DNA from: Elusimicrobia bacterium GWA2_62_23
Lineage (GTDB): Bacteria > Elusimicrobiota > Elusimicrobia > Elusimicrobiales > UBA9959
Length of the DNA stretch: 51,872 nucleotides
Assembly (NCBI GenBank): GCA_001799635.1
Contig: MGTV01000026.1
Location: 1-51,872 of the forward strand
Reading direction: 5' to 3'
Below the pieces are notes generated by a model. It did no database searches. It was not told the DNA's origin and saw nothing but the letters and a program-made list of their open reading frames with translations. Within the stretch, counting starts at the first letter, position 1. Each line of letters begins with the position of its first letter. Below are positions 26,816 to 34,310 of this stretch, one piece after another. The translations under genes and the position numbers were made by a program.

Positions 26816-26894
26816 AATAGGGACAGACACCTATTCCTCATGGCTGTTCCGCACCCCGTGGTGGACGCATGAAATAGGTGTCTGTCCCTATTTT
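26814..26894. repeat. Palindromic element family A, copy 1 (GGGACAGACACC type)
   Basis: A perfect 22-bp inverted repeat (26814-26835 and 26873-26894) carries the core TAGGGACAGACACCTA and has a 37-nt loop. It starts in the stop codon of the BMC-T gene and ends just before the tpiA promoter. A second copy is at 29626-29722. Confidence 0.9.
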
Positions 26895-26927
26895 TTAAAA
26901 GACGGGTGCGGGGGGGCATTTTTCTTG

Positions 26928-26966
26928 TATAATCTTTCAGAGCGCATAACTTCGCGTTTTTAAGGA
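26928..26966 (+). promoter_or_regulatory. Candidate internal promoter and RBS for tpiA
   Basis: A perfect TATAAT at 26928-26933 lies behind a poor -35 region. An AAGGA site at 26962-26966 precedes the ATG at 26974 by 7 nt. This could give the second half of the BMC operon its own start, immediately downstream of the palindrome. Confidence 0.5.
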
Positions 26967-26973
26967 TATATAT

Positions 26974-27753
26974 ATGGCATCCAATAAAAGAACTCCCATG
27001 ATAGCCGGCAACTGGAAGATGCACCTCACTTCCAAAGAAGCCGCGGACCTCGCCGCCGCGATGAAGAAAGGCCTGGACCCGGACCTGAAGCACGAAGTGC
27101 TGCTGGCCCCGACCTTCACCGCCCTGCACGCCGTGAACGCCGTGCTGGCCGGCTCCAAAATTTTCCTCTCCTCGCAGGACGTGGCCTGGGAAGAGAAAGG
27201 CGCCTTTACCGGCGCCGTGGCCCCGTCGCAGATAAAGGACGCCGGCTGCACGCACGCCATCATAGGCCACAGCGAGCGCCGCAAGATCTTTCTGGAGACC
27301 GACGAGGTCATAAACAAGAAGATGAAGGCCGCCATAAAGGCCAATATAGTGCCCGTGCTCTGCATAGGCGAAACCCTGGAAGAGCGCGAGAGCCAGAAAA
27401 CCTACCGCGTGCTCGAGACGCAGCTCGTCGGCGCCTTCGCCGGCATTTCCGCCGCCGAGGCCGCCAAGGTGGTGATAGCCTACGAGCCCGTGTGGGCCAT
27501 AGGCACCGGAAAGACCGCCACGCCCGACCAGGCCCAGGACGCCCACACCTTCGTGCGCAAGCAGATGGAACGCATCTACGGCAAAGGCTATGCCGACGCT
27601 GTGCGCATCCTCTACGGCGGCTCGGTGAAGGCCGAGAACATAGACGAACTCATGGCCCAGCCCGACATAGACGGCGCGCTGGTGGGCGGCGAGAGCCTCA
27701 AGGCCGACAAGTTCCTGCGCGTGATACACTTCCAGGCGGCGCTGAGCCGGTAA
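26974..27753 (+). CDS. tpiA: Triosephosphate isomerase
   Basis: 259 residues with all TPI signatures: GNWKM (Lys15), AIIGHSERRKIF (electrophile His), AYEPVWAIGTGKTAT (catalytic Glu and flexible loop) and ILYGGSVKAEN. It interconverts glyceraldehyde-3-phosphate and DHAP. Placed inside a BMC operon that also encodes DeoC, it is well sited to take the triose released by the aldolase. It lacks an obvious encapsulation helix and may act outside the shell. It may also be the cell's only TPI. Confidence 0.96.
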   Translation: MASNKRTPMIAGNWKMHLTSKEAADLAAAMKKGLDPDLKHEVLLAPTFTALHAVNAVLAGSKIFLSSQDVAWEEKGAFTGAVAPSQIKDAGCTHAIIGHSERRKIFLETDEVINKKMKAAIKANIVPVLCIGETLEERESQKTYRVLETQLVGAFAGISAAEAAKVVIAYEPVWAIGTGKTATPDQAQDAHTFVRKQMERIYGKGYADAVRILYGGSVKAENIDELMAQPDIDGALVGGESLKADKFLRVIHFQAALSR

Positions 27754-27760
27754 GGACTAA

Positions 27761-28393
27761 GTGGACGAGAAGCTTCTTAAGGATATACTCGAGGATCTGA
27801 AGCTCCGCCAGGAGCGTTCGGCCCTGTCTGTCCCCGTGGGTATTTCCAACCGCCACGTACACCTCACAAAAGAAGACTTCAAGACGCTGTTCGGCGCCGA
27901 CGCCGACGACACGCGCTTAAAGCCCGTGAAGCAGCCGGGCCAGTACGCCTGCAATGAGCGGGTTACGGTGGAAGGCCCTAAAGGCGTTCTTAAGGACGTC
28001 CGGATGATAGGCCCGTACCGCAAATACAGCCAGGTGGAAGTTTCCCTCGGCGACGCGCGGCGCCTCGGCGCGGAACCGCCCATACGCGACTCCGGCAAAC
28101 TGGAGAATTCCCCGGGCATCAGGCTCGTAGGACCGAAAGGTTCGGTCATGCTGAAGCAGGGCCTGATCCTCTCCAAGCGGCATATCCATTTCAACGTGAA
28201 GGAAGGCGCGGCCTTCAAGGTGAAGGACGGGCAGGAAGTACGGGTGCTCTGCGGCCGCGGCACCGACCGGGAGACCATTTTCGAGCGGGTGTTGTGCCGC
28301 GTCTCCGACGCCTACTCGCTGGAGCTGCACCTGGACGTGGAAGAGGCCAACGCCGCCGGCCTCAAGAACTGCGACCCGGCGCACATAGTCTGA
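27761..28393 (+). CDS. pduL: PduL-type phosphotransacylase
   Basis: 210 residues with a GTG start. An N-terminal amphipathic helix (MDEKLLKDILEDLKLRQ) is a good encapsulation peptide. It precedes two PduL domains with the zinc/phosphate motifs GISNRHVHLT (His32, His34) and LILSKRHIHFN (His142, His144). It converts acyl-CoA and phosphate to acyl-phosphate, recycling CoA inside the compartment. The TAAGGA RBS overlaps the tpiA stop. Its own TGA overlaps the ATG of the next gene (ATGA-type). Confidence 0.94.
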   Translation: MDEKLLKDILEDLKLRQERSALSVPVGISNRHVHLTKEDFKTLFGADADDTRLKPVKQPGQYACNERVTVEGPKGVLKDVRMIGPYRKYSQVEVSLGDARRLGAEPPIRDSGKLENSPGIRLVGPKGSVMLKQGLILSKRHIHFNVKEGAAFKVKDGQEVRVLCGRGTDRETIFERVLCRVSDAYSLELHLDVEEANAAGLKNCDPAHIV

Positions 28394-28812
28394 TGCCTGT
28401 GGAAAAGTATTCTTACGGTTTAAAGTGGTTGAAAGCGGTGTCTTACGTATTAGTTGTGTCTTTCGCTTTGGTGTCTGTAGAGGCCCTGTTCTTTCATTGG
28501 CGTGCAAGTTGGCGAACTGTTGAAATAATTGACTTGGCCAAGCCACAGAAACTTTCTATTTCGCCGAGACTCCCCTTTCTGGGGACCACAGATTTGGAAA
28601 TCGACATTTCCGGGAGATTTAAGGGTATGGTTGTTTTTAGAGTCAGAGAAGGAATTGGCATTTCAACGGAAATATCCGCCGATGGAGAGTTCTCTAAAAA
28701 CTTTTACAGTGGGGATTGGTATACCCCTTGTTCCCTTGAGTATGAACCTGTAGTGATAATTGAAAAGCAAGACCCTTCCGCTAAGATTATTGTCCGGTAC
28801 AGGTTGTATTAA
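28393..28812 (+). CDS. Unknown membrane-anchored protein 1 in the BMC operon
   Basis: 139 residues. One N-terminal transmembrane helix (about 13-32, AVSYVLVVSFALVSVEALFF) is followed by a beta-rich domain, probably on the outer face. It shares with the next gene W-x-TV-x-I-x-D, KPQ, and SGDWYTPCSLEYEP near the end. It is not recognised as any family. The base composition drops sharply (AT-rich, T-rich third positions) relative to the flanks, pointing to recent acquisition. The ATG overlaps the pduL stop. Confidence 0.7.
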   Translation: MPVEKYSYGLKWLKAVSYVLVVSFALVSVEALFFHWRASWRTVEIIDLAKPQKLSISPRLPFLGTTDLEIDISGRFKGMVVFRVREGIGISTEISADGEFSKNFYSGDWYTPCSLEYEPVVIIEKQDPSAKIIVRYRLY

Positions 28813-28814
28813 AT

Positions 28815-29303
28815 ATGGTGTTAAGACTTCCTGGAATCGAATATCTGCGGAGTGTGTTCTCGGCCTTGACCGGGATGTTGGCGAAATCGTTTTTGTGGAT
28901 TCTTTTGGTTTCTGGTCTCTTATTCGTGGCGTATGTTGAGTCCGGCTGGAAAACAGTAATTATTAAAGACCCTTTGAAGCCGCAGACTTTTAGACTGCAT
29001 TCAATTTTTAGCGTTGCTCCTGTTAGTTTGCGGATAGAAGTTGTGGGTAATATGGATGGTAAATTTTCTCTCTCGTATGGAGAAGCGGTCAATGATACGC
29101 ACAATGGAGAGAATATAGAGGCAAAGGGCAGCTTTTTAAAAGTGTATGCCGGCGACTGGTACGATAAGTGTTATCTTCGTTATGTGCCAATTGACGTAAA
29201 AATGGACGGCCAAGATCGTGTCGGTGAAATTCGTGTGCATTATGCATATGTTGATGCATGGGACTATTTGGCCTTTTTCTTTGGATTTGGAACTTTGAAT
29301 TGA
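28815..29303 (+). CDS. Unknown membrane-anchored protein 2, paralogue of the preceding gene
   Basis: 162 residues. One transmembrane helix (about 25-42, [18 protein letters not shown]) is followed by the same domain: [30 protein letters not shown] and [15 protein letters not shown]. The shared GDWY..C.L.Y.P motif and spacing show it arose by duplication with gene 1, though the two are now quite divergent. It ends in a short hydrophobic tail ([12 protein letters not shown]). It is AT-rich like its partner. The start is 2 nt after the previous stop. Confidence 0.7.
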   Translation: MVLRLPGIEYLRSVFSALTGMLAKSFLWILLVSGLLFVAYVESGWKTVIIKDPLKPQTFRLHSIFSVAPVSLRIEVVGNMDGKFSLSYGEAVNDTHNGENIEAKGSFLKVYAGDWYDKCYLRYVPIDVKMDGQDRVGEIRVHYAYVDAWDYLAFFFGFGTLN

Positions 29304-29328
29304 TTCGGGTTATAAACTGGAGGATACA

Positions 29329-29613
29329 ATGGAAGCACTCGGAATGATAGAGACCAAGGGCCTGGTGGCCTGTGTGGAAGCTGCCGACGCCGCGGTCAAG
29401 GCCGCCAACGTCAAGATAGTGGGCTACGAGAAGATAGGTTCCGGCCTCGTGACCATCCTCTTCAGGGGCGAAGTGGCCGCCTGCCGCGCCGCCTGCGACT
29501 CCGGCGCCGCCGCCGCCCAGAAAGTGGGCGAGCTGGTGAGCGTGCACGTGATCCCGCAGCCGCACGGCGACCTGGAAGGCAAGCTGCCGATCAGCGACGC
29601 CAAGAAAAAGTAA
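29329..29613 (+). CDS. BMC-H hexameric shell protein 1
   Basis: 94 residues with the canonical BMC-H fold: [20 protein letters not shown], then [20 protein letters not shown], then [12 protein letters not shown]. The pore segment reads KIGSG. It forms the hexagonal tiles of the shell. A CTGGAGGA site lies 5 nt before the ATG, restoring GC-rich composition after the AT-rich pair. Confidence 0.97.
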   Translation: MEALGMIETKGLVACVEAADAAVKAANVKIVGYEKIGSGLVTILFRGEVAACRAACDSGAAAAQKVGELVSVHVIPQPHGDLEGKLPISDAKKK

Positions 29614-29625
29614 GACGGCTAAGAA

Positions 29626-29722
29626 AAATAGGGACAGACACCCATTTGGCCTATCTTATAGTTAAAGATATCAATGAGGTACGCTGTCCACGAATAGGCG
29701 AAATAGGTGTCTGTCCCTATTT
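29626..29722. repeat. Palindromic element family A, copy 2
   Basis: Arms 29626-29647 and 29701-29722 match at 21 of 22 positions and carry the same GGGACAGACACC core as the copy at 26814. The 53-nt interior is unrelated to that of copy 1 and contains a small ATATC/GATAT-type palindrome. It sits between BMC-H and BMC-P. Confidence 0.9.
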
Positions 29723-29737
29723 ATTTGCGGAGGGAAT

Positions 29738-30046
29738 ATGCTATTTGCACGAGTGGTGGGGAATGTGGTTTGTACGCGTAAGGACGACAAGCTTGTGGGC
29801 ACCAAGCTGCTGATGGTGCAGCCGGTGGGCCTGGACGACAAGCCGCGGGGAAATACCCTGGTAGGCATAGACGCCGTGGGCGCCGGCACCGGCGAGCTGG
29901 TGCTGCTGGTGCAGGGCTCGAGCGCCCGCCAGACCAGCAAGACCGAGAATACCCCGGTGGACTGCACCGTCTTCGCCATAGTGGACACTATCGAGAAGGA
30001 CGGGAAAGTGGTGTTCAAGAAATCTTCGGACAAGATGGTCCAGTAG
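29738..30046 (+). CDS. BMC-P pentameric vertex protein 1 (EutN/CcmL)
   Basis: 102 residues. EutN/CcmL signature: MLFARVVGNVVCTRKDDKLV, LLMVQPV, AVGAGTGELVLLVQGSSAR and the C-terminal VDCTVFAIVDTIE. It caps the twelve vertices of the shell. A GCGGAGGGAA site precedes the ATG. Confidence 0.95.
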   Translation: MLFARVVGNVVCTRKDDKLVGTKLLMVQPVGLDDKPRGNTLVGIDAVGAGTGELVLLVQGSSARQTSKTENTPVDCTVFAIVDTIEKDGKVVFKKSSDKMVQ

Positions 30047-30056
30047 GTAAAACTCT

Positions 30057-31466
30057 ATGGCCCTCAGCGAAGAAGACCTGAAGAAGATAGTGACCGAAGT
30101 GGTGCGCAGCCTGGGGTCCGCCCCGGCCGCCGTCGCGCCGTCGGGCGGACCGGTGTTCGACACCGTGGACGAGGCCGTGGCCGCCGCCAGCGCCGCCCAG
30201 CCCGGCTTCCAGGACCTGGGCCTTGAGGCCCGTGAAAAGATCATAGCCGCCATGCGCGAAGTGTCGCGCCAGAACGCCCGCCGCTGGGCGGAAATGGCCG
30301 TGGCAGAGACCGGCATGGGACGCGTGGCCGACAAAGTTTTAAAGAACCTGGTCTGCGCCGACAAGACCCCCGGCGTGGAAGACCTGCGCGCCGTGGCCTA
30401 TACCGGAGACAAGGGCATGGCCCTGGTGGAATACGCGCCTTTCGGAGTGGTCGCCGCCATAACCCCTTCCACCAACCCGGTGGCCACCATCATCAGCAAT
30501 GCCATAGGCATCCTCGCCGCCGGCAACGCCGCGGTCTTCTCGCCTCACCCTGCCGCCAAGGGCTGCGTGGCCGACGCCGTGCGCACGCTCAATTCCGCCA
30601 TAGTCGCCGCCGGCGGGCCGGCCAACCTGGTCACCACCATAGCCAAGCCCACCCAGGAAGCCACCAAGCAGCTGCTCTGCCATCCCGGCACTCACATGAA
30701 CATCGTTACCGGCGGCCCGGCCATTGTGAAAGTGGCCATGACGGCCGGCAAGGCCTGCAAGACCATAGCCGCCGGCCCCGGCAACCCGCCCATAGTGGTG
30801 GACGAGACCGCCTTGTTCCCCGATTGCGCCGCCGAGATCATCACCGGCTGCGGCTTCGATAATAATGTGCTGTGCATCGCCGAGAAGGAAGTAATAGTTG
30901 TGGAGGCGGCCCGCGTCCGTTTCCTTGAGGCCATGCGCCGCGATGGTCGCGCCCACGAACTGACAGGCGCGCAGATGGACGCTCTTTCCAAGCTGGCCAT
31001 CTTGTCGCCAGGCCCCGAGCCCAAGGTGAACCGCGACTTCATAGGCAAGAACCCGGCGGTGATAGCCAGGGCCATAGGCCTGAACCTGTCAGATGACATC
31101 CGCGTGCTCTGGGCTGAAGTGCCCAATGACCATCCTTTCGTGTTCACGGAACAGCTGATGCCGGTGCTGCCCGTTACCTTCGTGCGGGATATCGACGCCG
31201 CCATAGAGCTGGCCTTCCGCGCCGAGGGCGGCAACCATCACAGCGCGGGGCTTTATTCCACCAATGTCAGGAACATGACCAAGATGGGCCGGCGCATGGC
31301 CTGCTCTATCTTCGTCAAGAACGGCTGCACGCTGCACGGGCTGGGCCTGGGCGAGGGTTACGCCTCCATGTCCATCGGCACCCCGACGGGCGACGGCATA
31401 ACCAAGACCAGCCATTTCGTGCGCCCGCTGCAGTGCAGCGTAGTCGGCGACCTCAGGATAGCTTAA
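30057..31466 (+). CDS. pduP: CoA-acylating aldehyde dehydrogenase of the BMC (PduP/EutE type)
   Basis: 469 residues. The N-terminal encapsulation helix (LSEEDLKKIVTEVVRSLG, residues 3-20) and a Pro/Ala linker lead into the dehydrogenase. The cofactor region is AITPSTNPVATIISN and the catalytic Cys is about 273 (FDNNVLCIAEKEV). It oxidises the aldehyde to acyl-CoA with NAD+. In this locus the aldehyde is expected to be acetaldehyde from DeoC. It lies 10 nt after BMC-P 1 and 9 nt before the second BMC-T gene. Confidence 0.95.
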   Translation: MALSEEDLKKIVTEVVRSLGSAPAAVAPSGGPVFDTVDEAVAAASAAQPGFQDLGLEAREKIIAAMREVSRQNARRWAEMAVAETGMGRVADKVLKNLVCADKTPGVEDLRAVAYTGDKGMALVEYAPFGVVAAITPSTNPVATIISNAIGILAAGNAAVFSPHPAAKGCVADAVRTLNSAIVAAGGPANLVTTIAKPTQEATKQLLCHPGTHMNIVTGGPAIVKVAMTAGKACKTIAAGPGNPPIVVDETALFPDCAAEIITGCGFDNNVLCIAEKEVIVVEAARVRFLEAMRRDGRAHELTGAQMDALSKLAILSPGPEPKVNRDFIGKNPAVIARAIGLNLSDDIRVLWAEVPNDHPFVFTEQLMPVLPVTFVRDIDAAIELAFRAEGGNHHSAGLYSTNVRNMTKMGRRMACSIFVKNGCTLHGLGLGEGYASMSIGTPTGDGITKTSHFVRPLQCSVVGDLRIA

Positions 31467-31475
31467 GGAGCTCTT

Positions 31476-32024
31476 ATGCAGGCTAACATAGCCGTGGGTT
31501 TGATGGAACTTTCCTCTATAGCCAAGGGCATAGAGGCCTTGGACGGGATGTGCAAGGCCGCGGGTGTTAAACCCGAGGTGCACCAGGCCATCTCCAAGGG
31601 GAAATACATTATCGTCATTTCCGGGCCGCTGGCCGAGGTGGATTCCTCTATGGCCAAGGGCGCCGAGTTGGCGGGCAATGCCGTAGTCGCCAAGCATGTC
31701 ATCCGCAATATCCACTCCGGCGCTCTCGCGGCTCTCAATAAGAAAGTGAAGCCTGCTAATATAGAAGCCGTGGGCATAGTCGAGACCAAGGAAGCCCTGC
31801 CTGCCCTGTTCGCGGCCGACGCCGCGGCCAAGGCCGCCTTCGTGCACGTGGCCGAAGTGAACACCGGCAAAGGCATAGGCGGCAAAGGTTACTTCACCGT
31901 GGTGGGCGAGCCCGGCGCCGTGCGCACCGCGGTGTCCGCAGGCGTTCAGGCTATAGGCGAGGACGCGGTGGTAAGCCGCATAGTGATCCCCAACGCGCAC
32001 GCGCATATTGGCGCGGCGATATAG
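31476..32024 (+). CDS. Tandem-domain BMC-T shell protein 2, no pore Cys
   Basis: 182 residues with two BMC domains (MELSSIAKGIEALDGMCKAA; second from IEAVGIVETKEALPALFAAD). The first-domain pore loop is QAISKGKYIIVISG, with Lys-Gly in place of the Cys-Pro-Gly of the other BMC-T. This one is more likely a metabolite pore than an Fe-S site. An AAGGAGC site precedes the ATG. Confidence 0.93.
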   Translation: MQANIAVGLMELSSIAKGIEALDGMCKAAGVKPEVHQAISKGKYIIVISGPLAEVDSSMAKGAELAGNAVVAKHVIRNIHSGALAALNKKVKPANIEAVGIVETKEALPALFAADAAAKAAFVHVAEVNTGKGIGGKGYFTVVGEPGAVRTAVSAGVQAIGEDAVVSRIVIPNAHAHIGAAI

Positions 32025-32034
32025 GAGCTTTTTT

Positions 32035-32478
32035 ATGAGATTAGTCATAGGCGCGGACCACGCCGGTTTCGAAGCGAAAGAGAAACTTAAGAAATTCCTC
32101 CAGGGCCTCGGCCACGACGTGACCGATTTCGGCTGCTACTCCGCCGAGCCGGTGGATTTCCCGGACATCGCCCTGCTGGTGAGCGAAGCCGTACGCCGCA
32201 AGGAATTCGATAAGGCCGTGCTGGTGGACGGCTTCAACGGGGCCATGCCGCTGGCCGCCAACAAGGTGGCCGGCATCCGCGCCGTGGGCGCCTACGACAC
32301 CATTTCGGCCCGCTTCGCCGCGGCGCACGAGGACTGCAATGTGCTGTGCCTGGGCGGCAAGACGCACGGCGAGCTGGCCCTTCAGGAAATGCTGAAGGTG
32401 TGGCTCAATACGCCTTTTGAGGGCGGCAAGTACCAGAAGCGGCTGGACAAGATCACCGCCATAGAGCAGCGCTGCTAG
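32035..32478 (+). CDS. rpiB: RpiB/LacAB-family sugar-phosphate isomerase-like protein lacking the catalytic Cys
   Basis: 147 residues. RpiB fold features: GADHAGFEAKEKLKKFL (Asp8, His9), VDFPDIA, LAANKVAGIRAV and AAHEDCNVLCLGG (His98). The catalytic loop is ICGTGVG in E. coli RpiB; here it reads VDGFNGA, so the Cys is Asp65 and the Thr is Phe67. The fold is clear, but ordinary ribose-5-phosphate isomerisation by the Cys mechanism is not expected. The start at 32035 is chosen for TAGGAGC 7 nt upstream. The TAG stop is the first triplet of the palindrome that follows. Confidence 0.85.
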   Translation: MRLVIGADHAGFEAKEKLKKFLQGLGHDVTDFGCYSAEPVDFPDIALLVSEAVRRKEFDKAVLVDGFNGAMPLAANKVAGIRAVGAYDTISARFAAAHEDCNVLCLGGKTHGELALQEMLKVWLNTPFEGGKYQKRLDKITAIEQRC

Positions 32479-32594
32479 GGGACGTTCATTCCTAATTCCT
32501 AATTATGAACAATATCATGAATTCGTCCCCGTTTCTTCTCCTTTTGAAGTCTGCAGGTTGTGGAAAATTAGGAATTAGGAATGAACGTCCCCTA
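32476..32594. repeat. Palindromic element family B, copy 1 (GGGGACGTTC type)
   Basis: Perfect 28-bp arms (32477-32504 and 32566-32593), 29 bp if the outer T-A is counted, enclose about 61 nt. The arms contain a doubled CCTAATT. The element fills the whole gap from the TAG stop of the RpiB-like gene to the ATG of the next gene, touching both codons. A sister copy is at 49219-49314. Confidence 0.92.
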
Positions 32595-32914
32595 TGAAAC
32601 AGGCCAAGGTCATAGGAAGGGTTTTCTGCTCGCGCCAATGCTGCGGCATGGAGTCGAAGACCCTGCTTTTGATCCAGCCGCTGGACTGGGAGACCGATAA
32701 GCCGGCGGGCGACCCGCTGGTGGCCGGCGATACCGTGGGCGCGGGCGCCGGGGAGACCGTTTTCTTCGTGGCGTCGCGCGAGGCCATAGTGGCCTTCGAG
32801 GGCTGGGAGGGGGAAACCGCCGTGAAGGCCGCCCCGCCGCCCGTTGATGCCGCCATAGTCGGCATCATCGACGGGAAAAGGCTCACTGCGAGCGTTAGCG
32901 AGCTTCTTAAGTGA
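32594..32914 (+). CDS. BMC-P pentameric vertex protein 2
   Basis: 106 residues. EutN/CcmL fold: KQAKVIGRVFCSRQC at the start, LLLIQPLDWE, GDTVGAGAGETVFFVASREA and AAIVGIIDGKRL. It has an extra Cys-rich strand-loop (FCSRQCCGM) and a longer C-terminal tail than the other two BMC-P. The ATG coincides with the end of the palindrome, and no SD is visible outside it, so translation may depend on that structure. Confidence 0.9.
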   Translation: MKQAKVIGRVFCSRQCCGMESKTLLLIQPLDWETDKPAGDPLVAGDTVGAGAGETVFFVASREAIVAFEGWEGETAVKAAPPPVDAAIVGIIDGKRLTASVSELLK

Positions 32915-32918
32915 GGAA

Positions 32919-32969
32919 AAATTGCCCAAAAGGCAATAAACCCGCGCGAAACTGGAGAACGGGCAATTT
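32919..32969 (+). promoter_or_regulatory. Small inverted repeat ahead of BMC-P 3
   Basis: AAATTGCCC (32919-32927) is the exact complement of GGGCAATTT (32961-32969), which abuts the next ATG. Inside, TTGCC/GGCAA forms an alternative hairpin. The ribosome site GGAG lies in the enclosed loop. The layout could modulate initiation on the BMC-P gene. Confidence 0.45.
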
Positions 32970-33248
32970 ATGTTCGTAGCTAAAATTATCGGCAATGTCT
33001 GGGCCACCCGCAAACACCCGGGGTTGAAGAACGCCACCATGCTGCTGGCCAAGCCGCTCGACGCCGAGGGGAAACCCGTTGGCGAAGCCCAGCTGGTCAT
33101 AGACAACCAGGGCGCGGGCGTGGGCGACACCGTGCTGATAGTGGACGAGGGCGGCTCGGCCAGGAAAATTTTAAAGAACTCCAAGGCGCCGGTGCGCACC
33201 GTGGTGGCCGGCATAGTGGATAAGGTCCACATAGATAAACGAGGTTAA
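32970..33248 (+). CDS. BMC-P pentameric vertex protein 3
   Basis: 92 residues, the most canonical of the three: MFVAKIIGNVWATRKHPGLK, LLAKPLD, NQGAGVGDTVLIVDEGGSAR and VAGIVDKVHID. The next gene starts 3 nt after the stop, so it is coupled to deoC. Three BMC-P genes per locus is common in larger BMC types. Confidence 0.95.
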   Translation: MFVAKIIGNVWATRKHPGLKNATMLLAKPLDAEGKPVGEAQLVIDNQGAGVGDTVLIVDEGGSARKILKNSKAPVRTVVAGIVDKVHIDKRG

Positions 33249-33251
33249 ATC

Positions 33252-34298
33252 ATGAACGACGAAGATATAAAGAAAATTGCCGCCGAAGTGGCGAAAATAA
33301 TGAAGGCGGGCAACCAGCCGGCTCCCCGCCAGAGCCTGGGCGATTCGGTGAGCATCGGCTCCGCGGGCAAGGTTTTTCAGCACCCCCTGACCACGGGCAA
33401 GCCTCCAGCCGCCGAGAAAAAGGCCTGCTCCGGGCAAGGGGGGTGCGGTTCTGCGCAAAGCAGAACTGCACAATATAATTCTTCGGCGCCGTTGTCTGGA
33501 GACAATTGCAGGCTCGAGGAAAATACATGTTCCTCCTCGTGCCAGAGCTGCAACCCGCTCAACAAATATACTCCGCAGCAGATAAAGGCCAGCGCCGACC
33601 GCGTGAGCTTCTGCAACCCCAACGAGGCCAGCTCCTCCATAGCCGGCATGATAGACCACACCCTGCTCAAGGCCAACGCCACGCAGGAAGAGATAGGTAA
33701 GCTTTGCGAGGAGGCCCGCAAATACCGGTTCGCCTCGGTCTGCGTGAACCCCGGCTATGTCTCGCTGGCCAGCCGCCTGCTGCGCGGCTCCAACGTGATG
33801 GTCTGCACCGTCATCGGCTTCCCGCTGGGCTCCACCACCCCGACGGTGAAGGCCATAGAGGCCCGTGACGCCATGGCTAACGGCGCCGACGAGATCGACA
33901 TGGTCATCAACATAGGCGCGCTGAAATCCGGCAACGACCAGTTGGTCCTCGACGATATCAAGGCCGTGCGCGAGGCCACCCGCGGCAAATGCCTGAAGGT
34001 CATCCTGGAAACCTCGTACCTGACCAAGGACGAGAAGGTGCGCGCCTGCAAAATGTCCAAGCTTGCGCAGGCCGACTTCGTTAAGACCTCCACCGGCTTC
34101 GGCTCCGGCGGCGCCACCCCCGAGGACGTGGCCCTTATGCGCGAGACCGTGGGCCCCGAGATGGGCGTGAAGGCTTCCGGCGGCATCAAGAACGCCGAAG
34201 TGGCCTCGGCCATGATCAAGGCCGGCGCCACGCGCCTGGGCACGAGCGCCAGCATAGCCATAGTTTCCGGCGGAGAAGCCGCCAAAGGACAGTACTAG
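33252..34298 (+). CDS. deoC: Deoxyribose-phosphate aldolase with encapsulation helix and Cys-rich linker
   Basis: 348 residues. Residues 2-20 form an amphipathic helix ([19 protein letters not shown]), a typical encapsulation peptide. Residues 40-125 are a low-complexity linker with seven cysteines (59, 65, 86, 93, 97, 100, 121). The DeoC barrel follows: [10 protein letters not shown], Asp216 ([15 protein letters not shown]), the Schiff-base Lys278 ([12 protein letters not shown]) and Lys307 (GVKASGGI). It cleaves deoxyribose-5-phosphate to acetaldehyde and glyceraldehyde-3-phosphate. Ordinary DeoC is about 220-260 residues, so the extension is specific. DNA of the linker is full of small hairpins. 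Confidence 0.93.
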   Translation: MNDEDIKKIAAEVAKIMKAGNQPAPRQSLGDSVSIGSAGKVFQHPLTTGKPPAAEKKACSGQGGCGSAQSRTAQYNSSAPLSGDNCRLEENTCSSSCQSCNPLNKYTPQQIKASADRVSFCNPNEASSSIAGMIDHTLLKANATQEEIGKLCEEARKYRFASVCVNPGYVSLASRLLRGSNVMVCTVIGFPLGSTTPTVKAIEARDAMANGADEIDMVINIGALKSGNDQLVLDDIKAVREATRGKCLKVILETSYLTKDEKVRACKMSKLAQADFVKTSTGFGSGGATPEDVALMRETVGPEMGVKASGGIKNAEVASAMIKAGATRLGTSASIAIVSGGEAAKGQY

Positions 34299-34310
34299 GG
34301 GGCAAAGGGA

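Noticed and set aside
29626..29722. Rho-independent terminator between BMC-H and BMC-P
   Set aside because: The stem is 22 bp with a 53-nt loop and no T-tract, and the same arms occur elsewhere in the operon; a repeat element fits better, though partial termination is not excluded.
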